Assembly (NCBI RefSeq): GCF_029892565.1
Contig: NZ_JARXVH010000020.1
Coordinates: 1 to 64,000 of the forward strand
Length of the DNA: 64,000 bases
DNA from: Streptomyces pseudovenezuelae
GTDB taxonomy: Bacteria; Actinomycetota; Actinomycetes; Streptomycetales; Streptomycetaceae
Direction: 5' to 3'
Shown: positions 32,557-40,984 of the stretch, piece after piece
Numbering within the stretch: the first letter of the stretch is position 1
Layout of the letters: each line of letters opens with the position of its first letter
Made by a program: the position numbers and the translations under genes
The notes under the pieces: generated by a model
The model's database searches: none
Told to the model about the DNA's origin: nothing
What the model saw: only the letters and a program-made list of their open reading frames with translations

Positions 32557-33284
32557 CCGTTTCCTCCCATCCGGTCGTGGACCTGGCCGGGGTGTCCAAG
32601 TCCTACGGGGACCTGGTCGCCCTGCAGTCCGCCGATCTGGTGATCCACCGCGGCGAACTGCTCGCCGTCGTCGGACCGTCCGGCTCCGGCAAGTCCACGA
32701 TGCTCAACATCATGGGCACGCTGGACCGGCCCTCGGCCGGCAAGGTGCGGATCGCCGGCCACGACATCGACGAACTGCGCGACCGTGACCTGTCCGCGTT
32801 GCGGGCGGCCATGATCGGCTTCGTCTTCCAGCAGTTCCACCTGGCGCCGGGGATCCCGGTGCTGGACAGCGTCGCCGACGGACTGCTCTACAGCGGCCGT
32901 GGCCGCGCCGAGCGGCGCGAACTGGCCGAGCGGGCGCTGAACCGGGTCGGACTCGGCCGCCGCCTCTACCACGAACCGCACCAGCTGTCCGGCGGCGAGA
33001 AGCAGCGCGTGGCCATCGCCCGGGCCGTGCTCGGCGATCCGCCGCTGCTCCTGGCGGACGAGCCCACCGGCGCGTTGGACTCCCGCTCCGGAGCCGTGGT
33101 GATGGAGCTGCTGCACGAGCTGCAAGAGGCCGGGACGACCGTCGTGGTCATCACCCACGACCGGGACATAGCGGCCTCGATGCCCCGCGAGGTACGGCTC
33201 AAGGACGGGCGGATCGAGCACGACTCGGCCCTCGGCCACGCGCCGGCCGGGGAACTCGTGTCCGCCGAGGGAGGCGTGCGATGA
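32553..33284 (+). CDS. MacB/LolD-type ABC transporter ATP-binding protein
   Basis: 243 aa from GTG 32553, overlapping the adaptor stop. Walker A is GPSGSGKST (41-49), the signature is LSGGEKQRVAIARA, and Walker B is LLLADEPTGALD, followed by a switch His (VITHD). The length and Q-loop (FVFQQFHL) are typical of the MacB/LolD class, which powers substrate movement across the outer leaflet with an FtsX-like permease. The next gene, whose ATG overlaps this TGA, is that permease. It could export the peptide made nearby or act in envelope stress; nothing in the sequence decides this. Confidence 0.93.
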   Translation: MTVSSHPVVDLAGVSKSYGDLVALQSADLVIHRGELLAVVGPSGSGKSTMLNIMGTLDRPSAGKVRIAGHDIDELRDRDLSALRAAMIGFVFQQFHLAPGIPVLDSVADGLLYSGRGRAERRELAERALNRVGLGRRLYHEPHQLSGGEKQRVAIARAVLGDPPLLLADEPTGALDSRSGAVVMELLHELQEAGTTVVVITHDRDIAASMPREVRLKDGRIEHDSALGHAPAGELVSAEGGVR

Positions 33285-34537
33285 GCCTGACGACCACCAG
33301 CCGGGAGACCGGGCAGCCCCCCTGGCGGAACCTCCCCCCGCCGCCGCGCCCCAAGGCGGCGCGGATGGGGCCCGCGGACGTGGTCCGGGTCGGCGGTTCG
33401 GGACTGCGCGCGCGGCCGATGCGGGTGTTCCTGTCGGCGCTCGGCATCGCCATCGGCATCGCCGCGATGATCGGCGTGGTCGGGATCTCCACGTCGTCCA
33501 CCAATGACCTCAACGAGCGGCTCGCCGCGCTGGGCACCAACCTTCTGACCGTCTCGCCCGGCGAGTCCTTCGACGGCGGCAAGGCGCACCTGCCCACGAC
33601 GTCACTCGCGATGATTGGCGACATACCCGAGGTCGAGTCGGTGTCCGCCCTCGGGAAGACGTCCGCCAAGATCTACCGCAACGACCACGTGCCCGTGGCG
33701 CAGTCCGGCGGCCTGCGGGTCACCGCGGCCCGGACCGACCTGCTGTCGGCGATCGGCGCCGAACTCACCGACGGCAGCTGGCTCAACGCGGCCACCAGCA
33801 AGTACCCGGCCGTCGTCCTCGGCTCCCACGCAGCCGAACAGCTGGGCATCCACTACGCGGGGCCCGAGGTGAAGGTGTGGCTGGGCGGCCACTGGTTCAC
33901 GGTGGTGGGCCTGCTCGCGCCCAACGAGCTCCTGCCCGACCTCGACAGCAACGCGATGGTCGGTTGGGCGGAGGCGGAGAAGGACCTGGGCTTCGACGGC
34001 TACCCGACCTCCGTCTACACCCGCGCGGAGGAGTCCGCGGTCAACGAGGTGCAGGCGAAGCTCGGCGCCACCGCCAACCCGGAGTTCCCCAGCGAGGTCG
34101 ACGTCTCCCGTCCCTCCGACGTGCTGGCGGCCAAGGAGGCCACCGACGACACCCTCAGCGGTCTGCTCCTGGGACTCGGCGGTGTATCCCTGCTCGTCGG
34201 CGGCGTCGGCGTGGCCAACACGATGGTCATCTCCGTGCTCGAACGCCGCTCCGAGATCGGCCTGCGCCGTTCGCTCGGCGCGACCCGCGGTCAGATCCGT
34301 ACGCAGTTCCTCGCCGAGGCGCTGCTGCTGTCCGTTCTGGGCGGCGTCGGAGGGGTGCTGCTCGGTATCGGGGTCACCATCGCCTATGCCAGCTACCAGG
34401 GCATGAGCACGGTCGTGCCGGTCTGGGCCATGGCGGGCGGCGTCGGCGCCACCCTGGTCATCGGCGGCCTGGCCGGCTTCTATCCGGCCCTGCGCGCCGC
34501 TCGCCTGCCTCCCACGGAGGCGCTGGCCAGCGTTTAG
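33281..34537 (+). CDS. MacB/FtsX-family ABC transporter permease
   Basis: 418 aa. After about 35 mostly Pro-rich residues comes a first transmembrane helix (VFLSALGIAIGIAAMIGVVG, about 47-66), then a large extracytoplasmic MacB_PCD domain, then three C-terminal helices of the FtsX domain (LLLGLGGVSLLVGGVGVANTM; VLGGVGGVLLGIGVTIAYA; MAGGVGATLVIGGLAGFYPA). The sequence SVLERRSEIGLRRSLGA, at the cytosolic coupling helix, is characteristic of MacB permeases. It is the last gene of the lipoprotein-adaptor-ATPase-permease operon, with a terminator hairpin about 25 bases after the stop. Confidence 0.92.
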   Translation: MSLTTTSRETGQPPWRNLPPPPRPKAARMGPADVVRVGGSGLRARPMRVFLSALGIAIGIAAMIGVVGISTSSTNDLNERLAALGTNLLTVSPGESFDGGKAHLPTTSLAMIGDIPEVESVSALGKTSAKIYRNDHVPVAQSGGLRVTAARTDLLSAIGAELTDGSWLNAATSKYPAVVLGSHAAEQLGIHYAGPEVKVWLGGHWFTVVGLLAPNELLPDLDSNAMVGWAEAEKDLGFDGYPTSVYTRAEESAVNEVQAKLGATANPEFPSEVDVSRPSDVLAAKEATDDTLSGLLLGLGGVSLLVGGVGVANTMVISVLERRSEIGLRRSLGATRGQIRTQFLAEALLLSVLGGVGGVLLGIGVTIAYASYQGMSTVVPVWAMAGGVGATLVIGGLAGFYPALRAARLPPTEALASV

Positions 34538-34562
34538 CACCCGCCTGGCCCTGCCCGGAACC

Positions 34563-34604
34563 GCGGTGCCCCTGCTGTCCACCCCCGTCCAGTGGGGGCA
34601 CCGC
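34563..34604 (+). terminator. Hairpin after the MacB-like operon
   Basis: Arms GCGGTGCCCC (34563-34572) and GGGGCACCGC (34595-34604) are perfectly complementary around a 22-base loop, followed by CTCTTT. It lies directly downstream of the permease gene. Confidence 0.65.
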
Positions 34605-34644
34605 CTCTTTACCGCGCCCGGCCCGTCCCCGGCCGCGGGAGGAC

Positions 34645-34797
34645 TCTCGCCGGTTTTACGAACGCAAGCGAGCCGAGGGCAAGCGCCACGTCCAGGCAGT
34701 CCTGGCCTTCGCCCGCCGCCGCGTCAACGTCCTTTGGGCCCTCCTCCGCGACGGACGGACCTACGAGGCCAAGCCGCCCACTGCTCGCACGGCTTGA
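34645..34797 (+). pseudogene. IS110-family transposase, 3' remnant
   Basis: About 50 codons read SRRFYERKRAEGKRH, then AVLAFARRRVNVLWALLRDG and a stop. This is the conserved C-terminal end of IS110/IS117-type DEDD transposases. The rest of the transposase is missing, and the frame upstream runs through the antisense-like phase of the permease. The end sequence after the stop (ACGGCTTGACA) also looks like an IS110 tail. It marks an old insertion at the boundary between the NRPS/ABC region and the mosaic region. Confidence 0.7.
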
Positions 34798-35095
34798 CAG
34801 GCAGCATTAGGAATCAGTGTTCTCGACGCTGACCAACATCCGTCCTGATTGGGCGCATCACGCCTTCGCTTGGCATCGTGCCAGTCCGGCCAGAACGGCT
34901 GGGACGCGATCCCGACGGTGTCCAGGTCAAAGGCGCTGACCGGGAGGTCGCCTTACTCGCTGGTCCTCCCCCAGGAGTGGACAGCCTGCCTCCCGCGAGG
35001 CCAACCGGGACTGATCGTTCTCAAGTTCACGGTCGGCAGCTCCACCCGGACCAGCCCGGTCTCCCGGCCGGGAGACCACAAGCGATGCTTCGTGT
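34798..35095. other. Intergenic stretch without recognisable gene
   Basis: No frame here resembles a protein family and no clear RNA gene or hairpin was found. It lies between the IS110 relic and the minus-strand kinase gene, and may be insertion-associated debris. Confidence 0.4.
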
Positions 35096-35998
35096 CTACA
35101 TCAAGCCGCCTCTGAGAACGCGATCGAGTGCTGCCCGGCCTGCGGGTCCCCATGTCGGCTTGCCGCCAGGAAGGCCCCGGTCTCCGTTCTGGCCCATCAG
35201 CATGAGAAACAGGCTTTGCTGAGCGGCCAGCCCGCGGGCGCGCCGGATCGTCGCCTTGTCCGCGTGCGCGTAGACGTCGAAGAAGCATGCGGCGGCGCCC
35301 CGGGGAAGGAGCACCCATGCGGCCGCGAGGTCCCACGCCGGATCGCCGGCGAAGACGGTACCGAAGTCGATCACGCCCGAGAGCGTCCCGTCCGTGACGA
35401 CGACGTTCGCGGGATGAAGGTCGCCGTGCACCCAGAGCGGCGGGCCCTCCCACTTGGGCGCCGCGACGGCGTCGTCCCAGACGGCCCGGACGTCGTCGGC
35501 GAGGTCGTCAGGGACGACGGCGTGGAAGAAGTGGTCGAAGCCGTCCGTGCACTTCTTGGGGTGTTCGCCGCGGTCCTCGCTGATCGGCGCGTCGGCGGGC
35601 GCCTCCACGTGGAGTGCCTTGAGGAAGCCGGCTAGCGTGGCGGCCGCGTGGTCGCCGTGGCTGATCGAAGCGTGATCCAGCGGCTCGCCGGGAACCCACG
35701 TCATCACGGTCCAGTGCTTGGGGAAGCGTTCGGACGGTTCGCCGCACCGCACCGGGGTCGGCACCGGGAGCGGAAGGCGCGGAGCCAGTACGGGTAGCCA
35801 CCGCCGCTCCTTGAGCTGGAGCTCCGGGGTGGGGTCCATGCGCTGCATGCGCACGGCCAACTCGTCCCCGAGCCGCCACATTTGGTTGCCCCAGCCGCCC
35901 GCCACCTCGCGGACGGCCAGCCCTGCAAGGTCTGGATGTTGCTCTTGCAGCAGGTCGCGAACCAGGTCTGCGGTGATCTCGATCCCGGTGTCGGTCAT
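35096..35998 (-). CDS. Aminoglycoside phosphotransferase (APH)-family kinase
   Basis: 300 aa from ATG 35998 (MTDTGIEI), chosen because the APH fold begins here; the open frame runs 41 codons further upstream without homology. The ribosome binding site is weak. Motifs are the catalytic VHGDLHPANVVV (HGDxxxxN, near 210) and the metal-binding IDFGTVFAGDPAWDL. The C-terminal helix region has RRARGLAAQQSLFLM. It is a small-molecule kinase; related Streptomyces proteins include antibiotic kinases and many of unknown substrate. It stands alone, flanked by an IS relic and a dehydrogenase gene. Resistance to an aminoglycoside cannot be claimed from this alone. Confidence 0.85.
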   Translation of the reverse strand: MTDTGIEITADLVRDLLQEQHPDLAGLAVREVAGGWGNQMWRLGDELAVRMQRMDPTPELQLKERRWLPVLAPRLPLPVPTPVRCGEPSERFPKHWTVMTWVPGEPLDHASISHGDHAAATLAGFLKALHVEAPADAPISEDRGEHPKKCTDGFDHFFHAVVPDDLADDVRAVWDDAVAAPKWEGPPLWVHGDLHPANVVVTDGTLSGVIDFGTVFAGDPAWDLAAAWVLLPRGAAACFFDVYAHADKATIRRARGLAAQQSLFLMLMGQNGDRGLPGGKPTWGPAGRAALDRVLRGGLM

Positions 35999-36152
35999 GC
36001 CAAACCACAGTACTGGGACAGGCGCAGCGGCTCTCGCTTCTCCAGAAGATCTAACCAAACGACCTTCGCTGCGAGAGAGTCGGCGGCCAAAGTGATCGCA
36101 TAGAACGCGGCGGGAAGACAACGAGCATGGCGGACACGGCGCGTGTCTGGGG

Positions 36153-37103
36153 TTATCGGAGGATGGCGCCGGGGTCGACTCCGGTCAGGTCGCGGCTTGC
36201 GTCCCACAACCGCGTCGCGACGGAGGTGTCGGTGAGGTGGTTCCACACCGGTTCACGGTGGGGCTTGCCGCGCAGGCTGAAGATGCGCGGTCCCCACAGC
36301 TGTCCTCCGCGCACGGTCGGGTCGAGCACCGCGCGGACCGCGGGCCATGCGCCGGCGTGCTTGCCCTGGAGGAGGAGGGCGGCTGGTGCCCCGCACAGGC
36401 GCGCGCCGGTGGTCTGCGCGTGGAGCGGCGGCCGTGAGGGGGTCAGGGAGTCCAGCGCGCCGCCGGGATGGACCACCACGCTTGCCACTGTGCTGTCGAG
36501 GGCGCGCAGGCGGCGGTCGAGTTCGAGGCCGAAGTACATCTGCGCCAGCTTGGAGCATGCGTAGGCGCGCTTGGGCCGGTAGTCCCCGCGGGACTGGAGG
36601 TCGTCGAGGTCGAGGCGCTCGGACTTCGCAGCGAAGCTGCCCGTGGTCACGATGCGGGCCGCTGGTGCGGCCGACAGCAGCGGCATCAGCCAGTGGGTCA
36701 GCGCGAAGTGCCCGAGGTGGTTGGTGCCGAACATGAGCTCGTGACCGTCCCCGGTCTCCCTGCGCGGCGGGTCGTCGAGCGCGACGCCGGCGTTGTGGAC
36801 CACCGCGTCGAGGCATTCCACATCCAGTGAATCCGCCATTGTTCTGAGCGAGGCGAGGTCGGCGAGGTCCAGCCGTACGGACCGCACGCGCGCGCCAGGG
36901 ACACGTGAGCGGATCGAGGCCGTGGCGGCTTCGGCTTTCGAAGGATTCCGGCTGCCCAGCACGACCGTGGCTCCGGTTGCGGACAACTGCTCCGCGACGA
37001 AGTACCCGATGCCGGCGTTGGCGCCGGTGACCAGGAAGACGCTGCCATCGGCACGCGGTAGCCGTTGAACATCCCAGGGCGGGATGGAGGATGCGGACGA
37101 CAT
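36153..37103 (-). CDS. Short-chain dehydrogenase/reductase (SDR)
   Basis: 316 aa from ATG 37103 behind AAGGGAGC. It has a Rossmann N-terminus with TGANAGIG (near 23), VHNAGVA as the NAG motif, and the catalytic YACSK (YxxxK). The C-terminal part (LSRP-like substrate lobe ending QLWGPRIFSLRGKP) resembles protochlorophyllide reductase/retinol dehydrogenase-like SDRs common in streptomycetes. It is an NAD(P)-dependent oxidoreductase of unknown substrate. It is transcribed away from the DrrAB-type operon, so the 382 bases between them hold two promoters. Confidence 0.88.
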   Translation of the reverse strand: MSSASSIPPWDVQRLPRADGSVFLVTGANAGIGYFVAEQLSATGATVVLGSRNPSKAEAATASIRSRVPGARVRSVRLDLADLASLRTMADSLDVECLDAVVHNAGVALDDPPRRETGDGHELMFGTNHLGHFALTHWLMPLLSAAPAARIVTTGSFAAKSERLDLDDLQSRGDYRPKRAYACSKLAQMYFGLELDRRLRALDSTVASVVVHPGGALDSLTPSRPPLHAQTTGARLCGAPAALLLQGKHAGAWPAVRAVLDPTVRGGQLWGPRIFSLRGKPHREPVWNHLTDTSVATRLWDASRDLTGVDPGAILR

Positions 37104-37401
37104 TGCGGTGGGGCTCCCTTGCTGTTGGAGGCGGCTGCGGCTGCCCTGTGGGCCAGCTCGACGCCCACGGTTGCAGCGGCCCCCGACACATCGCCTATGG
37201 ATCACCGACAGCCCCGCCCGGCGGCCGACATCCTGCCGACGCGGTGTCGGCCCGTCGCAGCCCACCGTTGCCACTGAGCATGGCGGTGGCCAACCGGAGC
37301 GCTGAATGGCCAACTGCGGCGATCAGCCACAGCAGTGCGACCGTTCGCGGTTGTTGGCGACTGAGTCTGCCAGCGGTCAGGATGCCGCGGTCGGAGTGGG
37401 C

Positions 37402-37422
37402 TTGACCTTGACGCTGGGTCAA
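37402..37422 (+). promoter_or_regulatory. Inverted repeat, probable MerR operator/promoter
   Basis: TTGACC, nine bases, then GGTCAA, with a direct TTGAC echo inside. It lies 64 bases upstream of the ABC transporter start. MerR-family activators bind such dyads placed in over-long promoter spacers beginning with a TTGAC-like -35. The third gene of the operon encodes a MerR regulator, so self-regulation is likely. No good -10 could be fixed by eye. Confidence 0.6.
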
Positions 37423-37485
37423 CCCTCCATCCTTCCGGCAGGAGCTTCCTCGCAGTCGCCTGGAACAGCTCCGCGAAGGAGGCAG

Positions 37486-38298
37486 ATGACCATGACGGGA
37501 CATTCGATCGCCGGTCCGGCGATTCGCGTGCGGGGTCTGGAGAAGTCGTACGGGAAGCTCGAAGTGCTGCGAGGCGTGGACTTCGACGTGACGCGGGGCA
37601 GCATCTTCGCCCTGCTCGGCTCCAACGGGGCGGGCAAGACCACGACCGTGAGGATCCTCGCCACGCTCCTGAAGGCCAGCGCGGGGACGGCGCGGGTCCA
37701 TGGCTTCGACGTCGCCACGCAACCGGCGGACGTGCGGGAATCCATCAGTCTCACTGGGCAGTTCGCGGCCGTCGACGAGATCCTCAGCGGTCGGGAGAAC
37801 CTCGTGCTCGTCGCCAGGCTGCGGCACCTCAAGGACCCGGGCGCCATCGCGGATGACCTGCTGAGGCGTTTCTCACTGAGCGAGGCGGCCGCGCGGAAGG
37901 TGTCCACGTATTCGGGTGGGATGCGCCGTCGGCTGGACATCGCGATGAGCCTCATCGGGAATTCGCCGGTGATCTTCCTGGACGAGCCGACGGCCGGGCT
38001 CGACCCAGAGGCGCGCATTGAGGTGTGGGATGCGGTCAAGGAGCTGGCCGGCCACGGAACGACGGTGCTGCTCACCACGCAGTATCTGGACGAGGCCGAG
38101 CAGCTGGCCGACCGGATCGCGATCCTCCACCAGGGTCGGATCATCGTGAACGGTACCCTCGCCGACCTCAAGCAGCTCTTCCCGCCTGCCAAGGTCGAGT
38201 ACGTCGAGAAGCAGCCGACTCTGGAGGAGATCTTCCTCGCGGTCATCGGCGGCGACAAGAGCAACGCCATTGGCACGACAACCGGGGGACAAGGATGA
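37486..38298 (+). CDS. Daunorubicin-resistance-type ABC transporter ATP-binding protein (DrrA-like)
   Basis: 270 aa from ATG 37486 behind GAAGGAGG; an open upstream extension has no homology. Walker A is GSNGAGKTTT, the signature is YSGGMRRRLDIAMSL, Walker B is VIFLDEPTAGLD, followed by TTQYLDEAEQLADRI. A C-terminal DrrA-type extension reads PPAKVEYVEKQPTLEEIFLAVIGG. This class pairs with a six-helix permease (next gene, ATGA overlap) to export hydrophobic antibiotics. It is probably controlled by the MerR regulator encoded third, through the dyad at 37402. Confidence 0.93.
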   Translation: MTMTGHSIAGPAIRVRGLEKSYGKLEVLRGVDFDVTRGSIFALLGSNGAGKTTTVRILATLLKASAGTARVHGFDVATQPADVRESISLTGQFAAVDEILSGRENLVLVARLRHLKDPGAIADDLLRRFSLSEAAARKVSTYSGGMRRRLDIAMSLIGNSPVIFLDEPTAGLDPEARIEVWDAVKELAGHGTTVLLTTQYLDEAEQLADRIAILHQGRIIVNGTLADLKQLFPPAKVEYVEKQPTLEEIFLAVIGGDKSNAIGTTTGGQG

Positions 38299-39056
38299 CT
38301 GCGTACTTCTTCAGCGACACCGCCGCTCTCACGGGGCGAACCCTGCGCCATGTCACACGCAGTATGGACACCATTATCACGACTGCCATCACGCCGGTCG
38401 CCATGATGCTGATGTTCGTCTACGTGTTCGGCGGCGCCATTGATACCGGGTCGGTTTCGTACGTGAACTACATGCTGCCCGGCATCCTGCTCATGACCAT
38501 CGCATCGGGCATCTCCTACACCGCGTACCGGCTGTTCACCGATGTGAAGAGCGGGATCTTCGAGCGATTCCAGTCCATGCCGATCGCACGGTCGGGTGTG
38601 CTGTGGGCCCATGTCATCACCTCGCTGGTCGCCAACCTGATCGCCCTCGTGCTCGTCGTGGGCGTCGCCGTGCTCATGGGCTTCCGCTCAGGGGCAGGAG
38701 TGTCGGCATGGCTCGCGGTCGCCGGCATCCTGCTCTTGTTCACCCTGGCGCTGACCTGGCTCGCCGTGATCCCAGGGCTCTCCGCGTCGTCGGTCGAGGG
38801 GGCCGGCGCGTTCGCCTACCCGCTCATCTTCCTGCCGTTCGTCAGTTCGGCGTTCGTGCCCACAAGGACCATGCCCGGCCCGGTGCGCTGGTTCGCCGAG
38901 CATCAGCCGGTGACGTCGATCGTCAACACGATCCGTGCTCTGTTCACAGGGCAGCCGGTCGGCGACGACATCTGGATCGCGCTCGCGTGGTGTGGGGGCA
39001 TCCTCGTCGTGGCGTACGTCTTCGCGATGGCTGCCTATCGCCGGAAGATCGCCTGA
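38295..39056 (+). CDS. ABC-2 type transporter permease (DrrB-like)
   Basis: 253 aa from ATG 38295, overlapping the ATPase stop. It has six hydrophobic segments, beginning TAITPVAMMLMFVYVFGGAI and ending AWCGGILVVAYVFAMAAY. The family motif region LPGILLMTIASGISYTAYRLFTD, split here by description only, and the linker RFQSMPIARSG match ABC-2/DrrB permeases. With the preceding ATPase it forms a drug exporter. A MerR regulator starts 15 bases after its stop. Confidence 0.92.
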   Translation: MTAYFFSDTAALTGRTLRHVTRSMDTIITTAITPVAMMLMFVYVFGGAIDTGSVSYVNYMLPGILLMTIASGISYTAYRLFTDVKSGIFERFQSMPIARSGVLWAHVITSLVANLIALVLVVGVAVLMGFRSGAGVSAWLAVAGILLLFTLALTWLAVIPGLSASSVEGAGAFAYPLIFLPFVSSAFVPTRTMPGPVRWFAEHQPVTSIVNTIRALFTGQPVGDDIWIALAWCGGILVVAYVFAMAAYRRKIA

Positions 39057-39071
39057 GGCAGGCTGAGACCC

Positions 39072-39863
39072 ATGCTCACCATCAGCCAGCTGGCGGCGTA
39101 CGCCGGGGTGACGGTACGGGCGGTACGCCACTACCACCAGATCGGGCTGCTGCCCGAGCCCGAGCGCGACCGGTCCGGGTACCGGACCTACGATGCCGTC
39201 GCGGTCGTGCGGCTGATCCGGATCCGCACCCTGGCCGATGCCGGCGTGCCGCTGGCCAGGGTGGAGGAACTCCTCGACGCCGGTCCGGAGGAGTTCGCCG
39301 GCGGCGTCCAGGACATCGACAAGGATCTGCGCGCCGAGATCCGGCGGCTGCAGGACACCCGCAGACGGCTCGCCCGGCTCGCCGCAGGAGAGCACCTGGC
39401 GCTCCCGCAGGGCGTTGTGGACTACCTCGACCGGCTGCGCGGTCTCGGTGTCGGGGAGCGGTACATCGAGCTGGAGCGGGATGCCTGGATCATGATTGCC
39501 GCGCAGGTGCCGCACCTGATCGACTCCGTGATTGCCAAGAAGCACGAGGAGCTGGACGACCCCGACATGGTGAGGCTCTACAGCTTCTTCACCGGGGAGC
39601 TCGGCTGGCTGGCCGGCGATCCACGGATCATCGAGATCGCCGACATCCTGGAGCGCCTGATGATGCGCGCCGTGGAGGCCGGGGAGGTGGGTGCCGATGG
39701 CTTCGACGATCAGTTCGTCGCCTTGATGGACTCAACCATGCTTGAGTCCGCACCGGGCGCCGAGCTGGTGTTGGGGATTCTGAAGGAGCGTGGCTGGAGG
39801 GGCTGGACCCGCATCGAGCGAGTGCCTGCCGACAGGCTCAACACTGAACTGCCGCAGGCTTGA
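39072..39863 (+). CDS. MerR-family transcriptional regulator
   Basis: 263 aa. The N-terminal winged helix reads LTISQLAAYAGVTVRAVRHY, then QIGLLPEPERDRSGYRTYD, with a second helix-turn-helix part in LIRIRTLADAGVPLARVEELL. A dimerising coiled coil (residues about 75-105) leads to a C-terminal effector domain of about 150 residues resembling the TipAS-like/uncharacterised domains that sense bulky drugs. It is the third gene of the ABC operon, so it likely activates its own transcription and the exporter's through the TTGACC-N9-GGTCAA dyad at 37402. The inducer is unknown. Confidence 0.92.
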   Translation: MLTISQLAAYAGVTVRAVRHYHQIGLLPEPERDRSGYRTYDAVAVVRLIRIRTLADAGVPLARVEELLDAGPEEFAGGVQDIDKDLRAEIRRLQDTRRRLARLAAGEHLALPQGVVDYLDRLRGLGVGERYIELERDAWIMIAAQVPHLIDSVIAKKHEELDDPDMVRLYSFFTGELGWLAGDPRIIEIADILERLMMRAVEAGEVGADGFDDQFVALMDSTMLESAPGAELVLGILKERGWRGWTRIERVPADRLNTELPQA

Positions 39864-39981
39864 AGTGACAGGTCAGGTGCTTGGTGTGACGTTGCTCGAG
39901 GGTGCTCGTGCCGGCCGGGGACGGCAGTTTGCCGTACATATCGTCTGGCACGGCGGTTTCGGGGTTTTCCGCTCATCGCCG

Positions 39982-40257
39982 TCAGTGCCGCTCGCGAAAC
40001 GCGAGTTGCACGCGAACGATCTCGACGACGCCCGCGACCTGATCGCGCTGTCCGCGGCGAGCAACCGAGCCAAGGCCGACCAGGACCCCAGCACCTGGCT
40101 GCCACCGTTCCAGCGCTACCGGTGTCAGCACGTCACCGACTGGATCGCCGACAAGACCCGGTGGAGCCTGACCATCGACACGGTCGAACGCGACGCGCTC
40201 GACCAGCAACTCACCGGGTGCCCTAACCGGCCGATCACCGTCACCCTCGCCCGCTGA
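39982..40257 (+). pseudogene. DUF1524/HNH nuclease-like C-terminal remnant
   Basis: The frame reads ANDLDDARDLIALSAASNRAK, then DQDPSTWLPP, and later CQHVTDWIADKTRWSLTI. This matches the C-terminal part of secreted HNH/DUF1524 proteins of streptomycetes, where SASSNRSKGDQ and WVxxK are conserved. The N-terminal half, including the signal peptide and the HIVP catalytic region, is absent, and upstream sequence in this frame is unrelated. It is a decayed fragment, about 91 codons. Confidence 0.6.
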
Positions 40258-40499
40258 ACAGACAGCTGGGGTCATGGCTACGGCGGAGAGCGGCGGGCCC
40301 AGCGGAAAACAGTAGTCGCAGACCAAGCCCTCGGAGCGCAGCCGTTCAGATCCCAGGCACCCACGGCATCGGCGCGCTCGCGTCACCGCTCTTGCCCACA
40401 CGCGACCGACCAAGGGCGCGCCGCGAGGTTGATCGCGGAACCCGATAGATCGAGGCCGGACCAGCTACCTCCAGGCGTGGGCGTTGGACACGAGGTGGG

Positions 40500-40919
40500 T
40501 CATGGCGTGGGCGTGGTGGAGAGGCCGACCGCAGTAGGTACGCCGGTGTTGGGGCATGGCCGGTGTTCCTCGGTCAGCAGGAGCCAGCGGTTGTCGGTTT
40601 GGCTGAAGGTCGCGGTGCGGACGCGTTCGGTGAGTCCCTCGGTCGGCGGGGTGGTCAACTGGTGGGCGAGCGCGGTGAAGTGGCGCAGGGCTTGCATCTG
40701 GGCCGGTTGCCGATCCACCTGCCGCTTGCCGGGTGCCGGTAGATCCAGGTCGGGTTCGGGGAGCGCGAGCGCGTAGGCCGGCGTGTCTTGTCCGTGTGGT
40801 GTCAGGCGCGCGGCCCGCCGCACGGGCCGCGCCAACGGCGCGGACAGCTCGGCACGGGTCTCCGGGTCGGCCCATTCGGCCAGTCCTTCGGGCACCAGTC
40901 GCTCGACGCTCTGCTGAAC
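40500..40919 (-). pseudogene. Unrecognised coding-like fragment
   Basis: Codon use and amino-acid composition look like real coding sequence for about 138 residues (VERLVPEGLAEWADPETRAE near the start; NRWLLLTEEHRPCPNTGVPT near the end). There is no credible start or ribosome binding site, and the frame runs upstream into the acetyltransferase gene in a different phase. I recognise no family. It is most likely the 3' part of a gene truncated by the rearrangement that placed the acetyltransferase beside it. Confidence 0.35.
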
Positions 40920-40984
40920 ACCGTCCGGAGCAGCTGATTGCAGGTTCGTTGCGGAAGGTCCGCTGCCCGAGGGACGGCGGGCGG

